From Sporolactobacillus kofuensis (GTDB lineage Bacteria; Bacillota; Bacilli; Bacillales; Sporolactobacillaceae): DNA of 64,000 nucleotides. Made by a program: the position numbers and the translations under genes. Below are positions 33,008-42,680 of this stretch, piece by piece. The stretch is taken from the NCBI RefSeq assembly GCF_042660205.1, contig NZ_JBHSTQ010000001.1, positions 62,001-126,000 of the forward strand, in the 5' to 3' direction. How positions within the stretch are numbered: position 1 is the first letter of the stretch; each line of letters starts with the position of its first letter. A model generated the notes under the pieces. That model worked only from the letters and a program-made list of their open reading frames with translations. It did not search any database and had not been told where the DNA came from.

Positions 33008-34780
33008 TTATTTTAGAATCGTTGCGACATCAAGATGCAGCTCACTCAGCTGGGCAAGGCTGACTTCGCTTGGCGCCTTAGTCATCACGTCACTCGCGCT
33101 TGCGGTTTTCGGGAATGCGATGGTATCGCGCAGACTTGTGCGGCCGGCAAGCAGCATCACAATGCGGTCGATACCAAGCGCCATACCGCCATGTGGCGGA
33201 ACCCCGTATTCAAAGGCATCCAGCAAGAATCCAAATTGCTTTTTGGCACGTTCTTCAGTAAAGCCGAGCAACTTAAACATACGTTCTTGCATCTCAGGAT
33301 CGCTAATACGCTGAGAGCCACTACCAAGTTCAAAGCCATTCAAGACCATGTCGAAGGATTGGGCGCGTACGCTACCCGGATCGCTCTCAATTCGGTCGAG
33401 ATCCTCGACAACAGGCATCGTAAACGGATGGTGTTCTGCTACATAGCGATGCTCTTCTTCGCTGTATGAGAGCAATGGGAAATGCGTTACCCATAAGAAA
33501 TTGAAGGCTTTTTCATCGATCAGACCGAGAATCTTGCCAAGATGTAGACGCAAAGCGCCCAGACTGTCGGCAACAATTTTCTTCTTATCGGCAACAAAGA
33601 GCAATAAATCTCCCGGTTCCGCATTCGTCCGTTCAATAATACGCGCAGTCAATGCTTCGTCAAAGAATTTCGCGATTGGGCCTTTCATTCCGCCTTCTTC
33701 AACTTTCAACCATGCCAACCCTTTAGCTCCATAAGGTGTAACAATAGCTTTCAGATCTTCATCGACTTGTTTGCGTGAGAATTGCGATGCGGCACCTTTG
33801 GCATTGATCGCTTTTACGAGTCCGCCTTTTTCCTGAACTTCCTTGAATACCTTGAGTGTGCTGTCTGCAGCGATGTCAGTCAGATTAATCAGTGTCATGC
33901 CGAAACGCGTGTCCGGTTTGTCGCTGCCGTACAAATCAATCGCTTCTGCATAGGTCAAGCGTTTAAATGGACGCGGGATTTCAATCCCCTTCACGTCTTT
34001 CATCACACGAACGAGCATGTCTTCGATCATGTTTTGGAAGGTCTCCACTTCGAAGAACGACATTTCCATGTCAACCTGAGTAAATTCAGGCTGGCGATCA
34101 GCACGCAGGTCTTCATCACGGAAACAGCGAGCAATTTGATAGTATTTTTCAATTCCGGATGCCATCAGTAATTGTTTGAACAACTGTGGCGATTGCGGCA
34201 GCGCATAGAATTCGCCAGGATGAACACGGCTCGGGACAAGGTAGTCGCGTGCGCCTTCCGGAGTGCTCTTGGTCAGGATCGGCGTCTCGACATCGAGAAA
34301 TCCTTTCCCATCAAGAAATTCACGCAAGGTATGTGTAATTTTGTGGCGCATCTTCAGAGTTTCCAGCATTTCCGGACGCCTAAGATCGAGATAACGATAT
34401 TTCAAGCGTACATCTTCTGATGCGCCAATTTCGTCTTCGATTGGAAACGGCGGCGTCTTTGATTTATTTAACAAGGTAATATCGCTGATCATGACTTCGA
34501 TCATACCGGTTTTAATCTTCTCATTGATCGCTTCCGGTTCGCGCTTTGTGACTTCACCGGTAACAGTCACACAATACTCACTGCGCAGTTTGTCTGCCTT
34601 GTTCCATGCTTCTTGAGACACCTGAGGATTGAAAACGATTTGAACGATTCCGGAACGATCGCGCAGGTCAATAAAAATGACACCACCCAAGTCCCTTCGT
34701 TTTTGCACCCATCCGGCTAAGGTTACTTTTTGACCGGCGGATACTTCGGTTAATTCGCCGCAATTCGCGTTGCGATACAT
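33008..34780 (-). CDS. aspS: Aspartyl-tRNA synthetase (bacterial type)
   Basis: Charges tRNA-Asp. The 590-residue protein has an N-terminal OB-fold anticodon-binding domain (GWVQKRRDLGGVIFIDLRD) and class II motifs 1 (FLDVETPILTKSTPEGARDYLVPSR), 2 (ARCFRDEDLRADRQPEFTQ) and 3 (GMALGIDRIVMLLAG), named here by their ends. The GAD insertion domain in the middle is characteristic of bacterial AspRS. It follows hisS by 84 nt and is expected to share its T-box transcript. Confidence 0.96.
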   Translation of the reverse strand: MYRNANCGELTEVSAGQKVTLAGWVQKRRDLGGVIFIDLRDRSGIVQIVFNPQVSQEAWNKADKLRSEYCVTVTGEVTKREPEAINEKIKTGMIEVMISDITLLNKSKTPPFPIEDEIGASEDVRLKYRYLDLRRPEMLETLKMRHKITHTLREFLDGKGFLDVETPILTKSTPEGARDYLVPSRVHPGEFYALPQSPQLFKQLLMASGIEKYYQIARCFRDEDLRADRQPEFTQVDMEMSFFEVETFQNMIEDMLVRVMKDVKGIEIPRPFKRLTYAEAIDLYGSDKPDTRFGMTLINLTDIAADSTLKVFKEVQEKGGLVKAINAKGAASQFSRKQVDEDLKAIVTPYGAKGLAWLKVEEGGMKGPIAKFFDEALTARIIERTNAEPGDLLLFVADKKKIVADSLGALRLHLGKILGLIDEKAFNFLWVTHFPLLSYSEEEHRYVAEHHPFTMPVVEDLDRIESDPGSVRAQSFDMVLNGFELGSGSQRISDPEMQERMFKLLGFTEERAKKQFGFLLDAFEYGVPPHGGMALGIDRIVMLLAGRTSLRDTIAFPKTASASDVMTKAPSEVSLAQLSELHLDVATILK

Positions 34781-34864
34781 TACTTTTCCTCCTTAGAATC
34801 AATCAATGGTATAATTCATTGCTCACAGGGTTCACTTTACAGTGAAAAATATCAGCTGTATGAA

Positions 34865-36127
34865 TCAAAGCTTTTCTTTTAGATAATTGGTTAATTCATC
34901 AAATGCGATGTTTTCCTGCGTACCGTCTGCCATATTCTTGACAACAGCTTTCTGTGCGTCAAGCTCTTCATCGCCGATCACAATCACAAATCGTGCACGT
35001 TCGCGATCTGCCTGTTTAAACTGACCTTTGACCTTACGGGCCATATAATCCTTGTCGGCACGTAGACCGGCTTGGCGCAATTGATTCAATAGTACCGGTG
35101 CTTTCTGCTCAGCAGGATCGCCGATTGCGACGACAAAACAATCAAGCAACGCATCCGCATCGAGCTCAATCTTTTCAACTTCAAGCGCAAGAAGCAGACG
35201 TTCAATGCTTAGTGCAAAGCCAATACCCGGTGTTTCCGGACCGCCAAGTTCGCTGACAAGTCCGTTATAACGACCGCCACCCATCAATGTAGTGATCGCA
35301 CCTTGGCTCGCACCCATGATCTCAAAAGTGGTGTGGTTGTAATAGTCAAGCCCACGGACAAGCGTTGGATCTAGCTCATAATCAATGCCCATCCCATCCA
35401 AAATCGCCTTAACTTTTTCAAAATAATCATGCGACGCCTCATTGAGGTAATCAACAATTGAAGGTGCTGACACCATCAATGGATGATTGTGGTCCTCTTT
35501 GCAATCGAGAATACGCAGCGGATTCTTTTCCAGACGATTTTGGCAGTCTTCACAAAATTCTCCGATCGACGGTTTGAAATGTGCGATCAGCGCTTCTCGG
35601 TGTGCTTTACGGCTTTCCGGATCACCGAGACTGTTCAGCACGAGTTTCAGCTTCTTCAAGCCGATTTTGCGATAAAAAGACAGTGCAAGCGCAATGACTT
35701 CTGCGTCGATTGATGGATCCGCTGATCCAAGCACTTCGCAACCGAATTGTGTAAATTGGCGGTTGCGCCCTGCCTGTGGCCGTTCATAACGGAACATCGG
35801 TCCAATGTAATAAAGTTTCTGCGGTTGATTTGGCGCTCCGTATAGCTTGTGTTCAACATAAGCGCGGACGACCGAAGCTGTTCCTTCCGGTCGTAACGTC
35901 AGATCGCGATCACCACGATCCTTAAACGAATACATTTCCTTTTGTACGATATCCGTGGTATCGCCGACGCCTCGCTGAAATAAGTCGGTGGATTCAAAGA
36001 TCGGTGTTCGTATTTCTTTGTAATTAAATAAGGCGCAGATCTCTCTTGCGATTGCTTCGATTTTCTGCCATTTTACTGCATCCTCAGGCAGGACATCATA
36101 AGTACCGCGGGGAATTTGAATAGTCAC
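34865..36127 (-). CDS. hisS: Histidyl-tRNA synthetase
   Basis: Charges tRNA-His. The 420-residue class II enzyme has motif 1 around EIRTPIFEST, TLRPEGTASVVRAYVEH, motif 2 FRYERPQAGRNRQFTQFG, the histidine-specific LVRGLDYYNHTTFE, and the C-terminal anticodon-binding domain (LRQAGLRADKDY, FVIVIGDEEL). I set the start at GTG 36127 (translated MTIQIPRGTYDV) because AAAGGAGG stands 10 nt upstream. Expression is under the T-box at 36352-36645. Confidence 0.95.
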   Translation of the reverse strand: MTIQIPRGTYDVLPEDAVKWQKIEAIAREICALFNYKEIRTPIFESTDLFQRGVGDTTDIVQKEMYSFKDRGDRDLTLRPEGTASVVRAYVEHKLYGAPNQPQKLYYIGPMFRYERPQAGRNRQFTQFGCEVLGSADPSIDAEVIALALSFYRKIGLKKLKLVLNSLGDPESRKAHREALIAHFKPSIGEFCEDCQNRLEKNPLRILDCKEDHNHPLMVSAPSIVDYLNEASHDYFEKVKAILDGMGIDYELDPTLVRGLDYYNHTTFEIMGASQGAITTLMGGGRYNGLVSELGGPETPGIGFALSIERLLLALEVEKIELDADALLDCFVVAIGDPAEQKAPVLLNQLRQAGLRADKDYMARKVKGQFKQADRERARFVIVIGDEELDAQKAVVKNMADGTQENIAFDELTNYLKEKL

Positions 36128-36211
36128 AGAATAGTTTCCTCCTTTAACCATGTTCGCATCAATGCCGCTTATCGCAGCAACATCTCTTTCTGTGCAAAAA
36201 ATTTAATTTAT

Positions 36212-36317
36212 GCGTCCGGTAAACTGGGCACGCCAAACCTTTGGAAATCGCTGAATTTCCGCTGGATACGGTGACTTCCACATTGTACAGCGGACGTACG
36301 CGTGGTTAGTGGAAGTC
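36212..36317 (-). other. Structured element between T-box terminator and hisS
   Basis: Three inverted repeats lie in 106 bp: CGTCCG (36213-36218) with CGGACG (36291-36296), GGAAAT (36243-36248) with ATTTCC (36255-36260), and GACTTCCAC (36273-36281) with GTGGAAGTC (36309-36317). The first and third cross, so both together would make a pseudoknot. It is transcribed as part of the hisS 5' UTR. I do not recognise it as a known RNA class. Confidence 0.45.
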
Positions 36318-36351
36318 CATTTCAACTTCCTTTATTGGGTCGTAAAAAAAG

Positions 36352-36645
36352 CTAAAAAAAACAAAAGCCCTTGTCCATCGGTAAACCGACAGACAAGGGA
36401 CGAATGAACATTCGTGGTACCACCCTCATTTGAAGCATTTCAAAAAACGCTTCCTCTGAAAACCGGTTAACGCCCGGAATACGTTTCCCCCTACTGAGTG
36501 TTGATGTACAATCCTCAACCTGTTCAAAGGAACGCCTCTGAAGTGTCTGTTGTCTAGGAATCTTTGCCGACATGCTCTCAGCCCATGGCATGCATTCTCT
36601 GATGACCGATTTCCCAAAAACCTCTTCGTCACTGGCATTGTTCGT
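36352..36645 (-). promoter_or_regulatory. T-box riboswitch of the hisS-aspS operon
   Basis: Contains the canonical T-box core AGGGTGGTACCACG (minus strand, 36426-36413). The terminator hairpin follows, pairing CCCTTGTCTG with the CCATCGG...GACAAGGG side (36366-36402) and ending in a run of Ts. Uncharged tRNA stabilises the antiterminator and lets transcription continue into hisS. GAC (Asp) and CAC (His) triplets both occur in the 3' arm of the presumptive stem I (minus-strand CAACAGACACTTCAG); I cannot decide which is the specifier. Confidence 0.93.
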
Positions 36646-36651
36646 TCTTTT

Positions 36652-36680
36652 ATACTACGTATCTTCGATAAAAATGTCAA
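36652..36680 (-). promoter_or_regulatory. SigA promoter of the hisS-aspS operon
   Basis: TTGACA (36680-36675), 17-bp spacer, TAGTAT (36657-36652), placed just upstream of the T-box leader and downstream of dtd. Confidence 0.88.
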
Positions 36681-36721
36681 GGGTTCGCAAAAAATGCCTT
36701 TTCTGACCATTTGCTGCTTTA

Positions 36722-37168
36722 TTAGTGATTTTTACTTTCCACTATAAGGGTAACTGGACCGTCATTGACCAATGAAACAGCCATGTCTGCACCAAATACC
36801 CCCGTTTCAACGTGTAAACCATTTGCACTCAAGTTCCGATTAAATCGCTCATAAAGCGGCTTGGCTATTTCAGGCCGTGCAGCCTCAATAAAACTTGGTC
36901 TTCTCCCCTTTGATGTATCCCCATAAAGCGTAAACTGTGACACAGAGAGGATTGCCCCGCCGGCGTCCATAATTGATTGATTCATTTTTCCAACCTGATC
37001 TTCAAAAATACGTAAACCCACGATTTTATCCGAAACGTATTGAATATCTTCCTCGGTATCACCCATTTTGATCCCTACGAGTAGAAGTAAGCCATGGTCA
37101 ATACGCCCGACAACTTTATTTTCAACCTCGACTTGTGCATGTGTCACACGTTGCAAAACAACTCTCAC
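36722..37168 (-). CDS. dtd: D-aminoacyl-tRNA deacylase
   Basis: Hydrolyses D-amino acids from mischarged tRNAs. It is 148 residues, the normal length. Signatures are MRVVLQRVTHAQVEV, the catalytic SVSQFTLYGDTSKGRRPSF with its Ser-Gln-Thr region, and the trans/cis GP motif NDGPVTLIVES near the C-terminus. It follows relA by 16 nt in the same operon, the standard arrangement in Firmicutes. Confidence 0.95.
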   Translation of the reverse strand: MRVVLQRVTHAQVEVENKVVGRIDHGLLLLVGIKMGDTEEDIQYVSDKIVGLRIFEDQVGKMNQSIMDAGGAILSVSQFTLYGDTSKGRRPSFIEAARPEIAKPLYERFNRNLSANGLHVETGVFGADMAVSLVNDGPVTLIVESKNH

Positions 37169-37184
37169 TGAATGTCACCCTTTT

Positions 37185-39365
37185 CTATTGCATCACACGG
37201 CGTACAGAATAAATTTCTGGAATCCGCTTGATTTTCTCAACAACGCGGTAGAGATGATCAATATTAGTGATTGCAATGGTCATGTGAATTGTCGCTACTT
37301 TATTTTTATCTGCTCGACCGGAAACACCATTTATAGGCGTATGTGCATCCGATACGCATTGAAGCACTTCATTTAATAATCCGCTTCGATCATAGCCCAT
37401 AATTTCGATATCGACATTATAAGCTTTCGATTTCGATTCATTATTTTCCCACTCAACGTTCATTAATCGCTGATGTTCTTCATTCTTGATATTGGGGCAA
37501 TCGATGCGATGAATCGTTACCCCTCGGCCACGGGTAATATAGCCGACAATTGCATCACCTGGAACCGGATTGCAACATCGTGCAAGCCGAACCAGCAGAT
37601 TATCAACACCTTTAACACGAACACCAAGCGATGTTTTCCGATGTTGATTTGCACTTGGCTTATTTTCTGAAAACTGCTTGATCCGTTCTTCTGCTTCTGC
37701 TGCTTCAGATGGTTTGTGATCATCCTCTGTCAGCCGTGTCACCACTTGCTTCGCAGTAATGCCACCATAGCTAATCGCTGCGAACAGCTCATTTTCATGA
37801 GAAAAATTGAATTTCTTCGCAACGTGCATGATTTTTTCTTCAGTCAAATTGTCCTTCAAGCTCAGATTCTGGCTGCGGAGTTCCTTTTCCAGCATTTCGT
37901 GTCCCTTCGCCACATTTTCTTGACGTTGCTGACGCTTGAACCATTGTCTAATCTTATTCTTAACCGCTGAGCTTTGCGCAATCTTCAACCAGTCTCGACT
38001 CGGCCCATATGAATGGGAGGACGTCATTACATCGACAATATCCCCGGTTTTTAACTTATAGTCCAGCGGGACCATTTTCCCATTAACTTTTGCACCAACG
38101 GTCTTATTCCCAATCTCAGTGTGAATTCTATAGGCAAAATCAATCGGAACGGAACCTACCGGTAATTCAATCACATCGCCTTTTGGTGTAAAGACAAATA
38201 CTGTATCGGAAAACAAATCCATTTTCAGAGATTCCATGAATTCTTTGGCATCATCCGTTTCTTTTTGATACTCAAGAATTTCTCGGAACCACGTCAGTTT
38301 ATCTTCAAATTTGTTATTGATATTCTTAACTTTTCCTTCTTTGTATGCCCAGTGCGCAGCAATACCATATTCAGCGACATCATGCATCTCTTCAGTACGA
38401 ATCTGAACTTCGAGCGGATCGCCTTTAGGACCGATTACCGTTGTATGGAGTGATTGGTACATATTGGCTTTCGGCATGGCAATGTAATCTTTAAATCGCC
38501 CCGGCATTGGTTTCCAGTGTGTATGAATAATACCTAAGATGGCATAGCAATCTTTTATACTCTTCACAATGATCCGGACAGCAAACAGATCATAGATTTC
38601 ATTGAACTGTTTATGTTGATTCACCATTTTTCGATAGATGCTGTAAATATGCTTTGGCCTACCTGATATTTCAGCATCAATATGTACGGACTTCACATAT
38701 TGCTTCAGATCTTCAACAACCTGTGCAACATACGCTTCACGTTCATCTCTTTTTTGCTTCATCAAGTTGACAATTTTGTAATATTGCTGCGGCTTCAGAT
38801 AGCGCAGAGAAATATCCTCAAGCTCCCATTTTATCGTGGAAATACCGAGACGATTCGCCAGAGGGGCAAAGATCTCCATTGTTTCATTAGCCTTTTGAAT
38901 TTGCTTTTCATGGCTCATGAACTTAAGCGTCCGCATATTGTGCAGACGGTCTGCAAGTTTCACAATCACGCAGCGCAAATCACGCGCCATCGCCACAAAC
39001 ATTTTACGATGATTTTCCGCCTGTTGATCTTCCTTAGATGTATACTCAAAATGCCGTAATTTGGTCACGCCATCAACAAGTTCGGCAACGTTGTCACCAA
39101 ATTTCTCGCGGATGTCCTCTAAAGTAATCGGCGTATCCTCCACAACATCGTGCAGAAAGCCGCTCACAATCGTAATCACATCCATCTTCAGTTCTACCAG
39201 AATACCGGCAACTTCAATGGGATGCATGATATATGGCTCGCCTGATTTACGAACCTGTCCCTTATGCGCCTCATTTGCAAATTCATAGGCTTTCTTGAGT
39301 AGTGCAATATCATTTTTATCAAGATAGGTAGAAGCCTGTTGAATGAGTTCATCCATTGTCATCAT
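37185..39365 (-). CDS. relA: Bifunctional (p)ppGpp synthetase/hydrolase Rel
   Basis: Stringent-response enzyme of 726 residues. The N-terminal HD hydrolase domain has His34, His48 and His72-Asp73 (GFLHDVVEDT), then RLHNMRTL. The synthetase domain (about 230-330) has FAVRIIVKSIKDCYAILG and the substrate-binding YQSLHTTV. The TGS domain (VFTPKGDVIELPVGS), the zinc-finger-like ARCCNPVPGD and a C-terminal ACT domain follow. All catalytic residues appear present, so it should both make and degrade the alarmone. AGGTG lies before the first ATG. Confidence 0.95.
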   Translation of the reverse strand: MMTMDELIQQASTYLDKNDIALLKKAYEFANEAHKGQVRKSGEPYIMHPIEVAGILVELKMDVITIVSGFLHDVVEDTPITLEDIREKFGDNVAELVDGVTKLRHFEYTSKEDQQAENHRKMFVAMARDLRCVIVKLADRLHNMRTLKFMSHEKQIQKANETMEIFAPLANRLGISTIKWELEDISLRYLKPQQYYKIVNLMKQKRDEREAYVAQVVEDLKQYVKSVHIDAEISGRPKHIYSIYRKMVNQHKQFNEIYDLFAVRIIVKSIKDCYAILGIIHTHWKPMPGRFKDYIAMPKANMYQSLHTTVIGPKGDPLEVQIRTEEMHDVAEYGIAAHWAYKEGKVKNINNKFEDKLTWFREILEYQKETDDAKEFMESLKMDLFSDTVFVFTPKGDVIELPVGSVPIDFAYRIHTEIGNKTVGAKVNGKMVPLDYKLKTGDIVDVMTSSHSYGPSRDWLKIAQSSAVKNKIRQWFKRQQRQENVAKGHEMLEKELRSQNLSLKDNLTEEKIMHVAKKFNFSHENELFAAISYGGITAKQVVTRLTEDDHKPSEAAEAEERIKQFSENKPSANQHRKTSLGVRVKGVDNLLVRLARCCNPVPGDAIVGYITRGRGVTIHRIDCPNIKNEEHQRLMNVEWENNESKSKAYNVDIEIMGYDRSGLLNEVLQCVSDAHTPINGVSGRADKNKVATIHMTIAITNIDHLYRVVEKIKRIPEIYSVRRVMQ

Positions 39366-39654
39366 ATCATCACCTATAAGCGCAATCTCTTATCGAGACT
39401 CATGTTATCAGATTCTTGTCATTCATTAATAAAGGAGGAATAAATGATTATCTTAAAATAAGACCCAGCTAATTCTTTCACAGATCGTAACACGCATTTG
39501 TTCACTTATGTCATTGTCCTATTGATAGCAATTAACCAAAAAACTCTGTACCTTTAATGATCATTATCAAAGAAACAGCCAATAATGTAAAGTATTTATC
39601 AGTTTGTCCATTCGAACGGACGATAAAACCCCACCGACATGAATCCAATAGAGT
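39366..39654. other. Intergenic region between relA and apt
   Basis: AT-rich 289-bp gap. I see no convincing -10/-35 pair for relA. On the plus strand, AAAGGAGG followed five bases later by ATG starts a five-codon frame (39444-39461, MIILK then stop). A weak dyad TCCATTCGAACGGA sits near 39607-39620. Nothing else is supported. Confidence 0.4.
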
Positions 39655-39687
39655 AGAAAAGGGAGTGCCCTTCTTCAGGCACTCCGA
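39655..39687 (-). terminator. Intrinsic terminator of apt
   Basis: GGAGTGCC (39685-39678) pairs with GGCACTCC (39669-39662), followed on the minus strand by CTTTTCT. It lies about 12 nt after the apt stop and separates apt from relA. Confidence 0.88.
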
Positions 39688-39696
39688 TAAAAAGAT

Positions 39697-40209
39697 TTAG
39701 TATTTAATCAATGAGCATACATCGTAATCTTTGAGCAATTCGCTTCCGTTAAGTTCTGTCAATTCAATCAGAAAGACAACACCAACCACGATGCCGCCTA
39801 ATTCCTTCACCAATTTAATCGTCGCTTCAATCGTTCCTCCTGTTGCCAAAAGGTCGTCAGTGACGATGACGCGTTGCCCTGGCTTAATTGAATCCTTATG
39901 GATACACAAAGTGTCTGTGCCATATTCTTTTTCATAGGAGACAGTGGCAACTTCACGAGGCAGTTTGCCTGGTTTCCGTACAGGAACAAACCCGATGCCT
40001 AGCGAATAGGCAAGTGGGCCACCAATCACAAATCCACGCGCCTCAGGTCCGACAACAATTTCAGCATTCTTGCTTTTTGCGAATTTTGCTAAATCGTTAA
40101 TTGCGGATTGGTAAACCGGTCCTTCCTCAAGCAATGAGGTAATATCTCGAAAGTTAATCCCTTTTGATGGGAAATCCATGACTGACTTAATATACTTTTC
40201 ATAATCCAT
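39697..40209 (-). CDS. apt: Adenine phosphoribosyltransferase
   Basis: Converts adenine and PRPP to AMP in purine salvage. The 170-residue protein has the type I PRTase PRPP-binding motif VIVTDDLLATGGTIEA, the adenine-contacting PEARGFVIGGPLAY and FVPVRKPGKLP. GGAGAG precedes the ATG by about 10 nt. It lies between recJ and relA, as in B. subtilis, but here has its own terminator. Confidence 0.95.
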   Translation of the reverse strand: MDYEKYIKSVMDFPSKGINFRDITSLLEEGPVYQSAINDLAKFAKSKNAEIVVGPEARGFVIGGPLAYSLGIGFVPVRKPGKLPREVATVSYEKEYGTDTLCIHKDSIKPGQRVIVTDDLLATGGTIEATIKLVKELGGIVVGVVFLIELTELNGSELLKDYDVCSLIKY

Positions 40210-40293
40210 GCTTTGTTTTCTCTCCGTTTCGATTATGTTTCCTGTCTCTCTTCGATGATGAGTACGTCTTTACATTTTAAAAGTTCCTTTGCA

Positions 40294-42630
40294 TTACGAC
40301 CGTTCAACGAGATTTGTGTCTACACTCAGATGACGACGAAACCATTCTTTTATTGTTGCCATCGGCGAATAACAGAAAAGTGCTTCTATTTCTCGCATCT
40401 TCTTCTCATGTTGATATACTGTTGACGTTGTTAGCGGTACCTTTTCAGGTGCAGGAACGTCCGTTAAAATACCCTTATCTATTTTAACAAAACCAAGATC
40501 AAAAAACACCTGTGTCATAAATGAAATCGCATGCTCCGTCCACCCTTTGTATCCTGAAATCTGACGAGTCATCGATGCGAGATCAAATGAGTGTCTTTGA
40601 CGAATCAGTGCATAGTACCAAACAAAATGTTCACGATCTGGAAATGCAGAGAAATAATGATCCTGCGAATGGTAAAACACACAATAGAAACGATTGATAT
40701 GCCTGTTTTTCTGAATAAGTTGCACAAGCTGATCTTCAGTGTCCGGTAAATCGAGCAGTACAAGTGCATTGTCTGAAATGCTGATACCTGATTCAAAGAG
40801 AAGAGTATCTGCCCCCAGCTGAAAATGATCAATCGTCTCTTGATGAAAAGCGAGAAATGTTACTGAGTCATCAAGCAAGAGACTCATTTTCTCTGCGAAC
40901 ATCTTTTCTGATCGCCAATCATACACCTGAACGTCTTCTACGCGCAGATCTCGAATCATCAGTTGTGGTTTTCTAAAACCATTCCATTCATTGATACTTA
41001 ACTCACCAACAGCAGCAACTTCATCATCCGGAGAGATCATGTTCATCCATTTTCCAAAGCCAAAACCAATAGCATCTAATTCTTTCTGCTCACCCTTAAA
41101 GGTCATTTTCAAATGACTACTGTCACGTCCAACCGCACCAATTTTTGAAATTGGAGTCTTTTCAATCTGGAAAATCGGTCGTGGATTGTCCGTGCCGAAC
41201 GGTGATAGCTTTGCTATTTCTTCAATTAATTCAACCGAAAGATCATCCACTTTAGATATTCCATCACAGATAAGCTGAGGCACAAGATCCTCTGGATCAA
41301 GGGCATGTTCCGCCGCCGCAACAAAAGTCTCTCTAAATTGATCAATTTTTGAGCTTGCAAGGGTTAAACCGGCCGCCATTTGGTGACCGCCAAATTGAAT
41401 CAGAGCATCCGCACTATCCACCAACCCTTGGTAAAGGTTAAAGCCTTCAATGCTCCTCCCAGAACCTTTCGCAAGACCTGTCTCAGGGTCCACACTTAGA
41501 ATGATGACCGGTCGGTAGTACTTATTTACAATTTTCGAAGCGGCAATGCCAATCACGCCTTGATGCCAATTCATCCCGGCAAGAACAAGAGCCTTATCTC
41601 CGCGTTCCACGTAACCGGCTGCCTGTTCATCTGCCTCTTTCGCGATTTGTTCAACAATTGCTCTTCGCTCCTGATTCAAACGTTCCAGCTGTTCGGCGAA
41701 CATTGCCGCTTCCTCTGTGTCATCAGTGAGCAACAAATCCAGTGCAATTTGTGCATCATCCATTCTTCCTGCCGCATTAATTCGTGGAGCCACCTGAAAA
41801 CCAATCACTTCGCTATCAACCGGACCTGCTCCTGATGCCTTCGTTTTCAGCGCATCAATTCCGACCAATGAGCCTTCGTTTATCCTTTTCAACCCTTTTA
41901 CCGCAATCAGTCGATTTTCGGCGATAAGTGGAACAAGATCTGCTATGGTTCCGATCGCAGCCAGTGCAACCCAATTTTCATCAAATAAATTTGGTGGACA
42001 GATTGCTTGAACCAATTTAAGCGCTACACCTGCTCCAGAGAGGCCTTTGAAAGGATACATGCAATCTGTTTGTTTTGGATTAAGGATCGTGTCTGCATCC
42101 GGAAGGTGGGCCGGTGGTTCGTGATGATCCGTAATAATATAATCGATACCTAGTTTTTTGGCTAACTCAGCAGGCTCGCGAGCCGCAATCCCTGAATCTA
42201 CAGTCACAATTAAGCGAATATGATCTTTTCTTGCTTGTTCCACAGCTTCAACATTAGGTCCATAACCATTTTTAAATCGATTAGGAATATAGCTGGAAAC
42301 TTGTGCACCCAAAGCGCGCAATGCACGGACAAGTATTGCAGTAGACGTCACCCCATCAGCATCATAATCACCAAAGATTCGGATCGGCTCTCCACGATCG
42401 ATAGCCTGACAAATTCTCTCAGATGCAGCATGCATTCCTTTCATTTTCAAAGAATCATAGAATGTAGTCTCGTCACAGTGTAAAAATTTCCGAGCAGCTT
42501 CGGGATCTTCAAGTCCGCGCGCCACAAGTAAACGTGCAGTAATCACAGAAATATGCAGCGACTCTGAGAGCCGCTGCACCTTTTCTTCATCTATTTTTTT
42601 TATTGTCCAATGGTTATTCGATTTCAGCAT
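40294..42630 (-). CDS. recJ: Single-stranded-DNA-specific exonuclease RecJ
   Basis: 5'-3' single-strand exonuclease used in recombination and mismatch or base-excision repair. The 778-residue protein has DHH-family motifs RIFGDYDADGVTSTA (motif I), TVDSGIAA (II), IITDHHEPP (III) and GLSGAGVALKL (IV). The DHHA1 domain carries GGHQMAAG, followed by an OB-fold and the long C-terminal extension typical of Firmicutes RecJ. GGAGG occurs 12 nt upstream. apt follows 84 nt after its stop. Confidence 0.95.
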   Translation of the reverse strand: MLKSNNHWTIKKIDEEKVQRLSESLHISVITARLLVARGLEDPEAARKFLHCDETTFYDSLKMKGMHAASERICQAIDRGEPIRIFGDYDADGVTSTAILVRALRALGAQVSSYIPNRFKNGYGPNVEAVEQARKDHIRLIVTVDSGIAAREPAELAKKLGIDYIITDHHEPPAHLPDADTILNPKQTDCMYPFKGLSGAGVALKLVQAICPPNLFDENWVALAAIGTIADLVPLIAENRLIAVKGLKRINEGSLVGIDALKTKASGAGPVDSEVIGFQVAPRINAAGRMDDAQIALDLLLTDDTEEAAMFAEQLERLNQERRAIVEQIAKEADEQAAGYVERGDKALVLAGMNWHQGVIGIAASKIVNKYYRPVIILSVDPETGLAKGSGRSIEGFNLYQGLVDSADALIQFGGHQMAAGLTLASSKIDQFRETFVAAAEHALDPEDLVPQLICDGISKVDDLSVELIEEIAKLSPFGTDNPRPIFQIEKTPISKIGAVGRDSSHLKMTFKGEQKELDAIGFGFGKWMNMISPDDEVAAVGELSINEWNGFRKPQLMIRDLRVEDVQVYDWRSEKMFAEKMSLLLDDSVTFLAFHQETIDHFQLGADTLLFESGISISDNALVLLDLPDTEDQLVQLIQKNRHINRFYCVFYHSQDHYFSAFPDREHFVWYYALIRQRHSFDLASMTRQISGYKGWTEHAISFMTQVFFDLGFVKIDKGILTDVPAPEKVPLTTSTVYQHEKKMREIEALFCYSPMATIKEWFRRHLSVDTNLVERS

Positions 42631-42680
42631 TCCGCCTCTGCGCCTCCTTCAATAATCGGATCCTCGGCTGAGGCTTAACT

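Noticed and set aside
36352..36710. Minus-strand frames of 79 and 94 codons upstream of hisS
   Set aside because: They are the T-box leader, with its canonical core, terminator and promoter, read as protein by chance.
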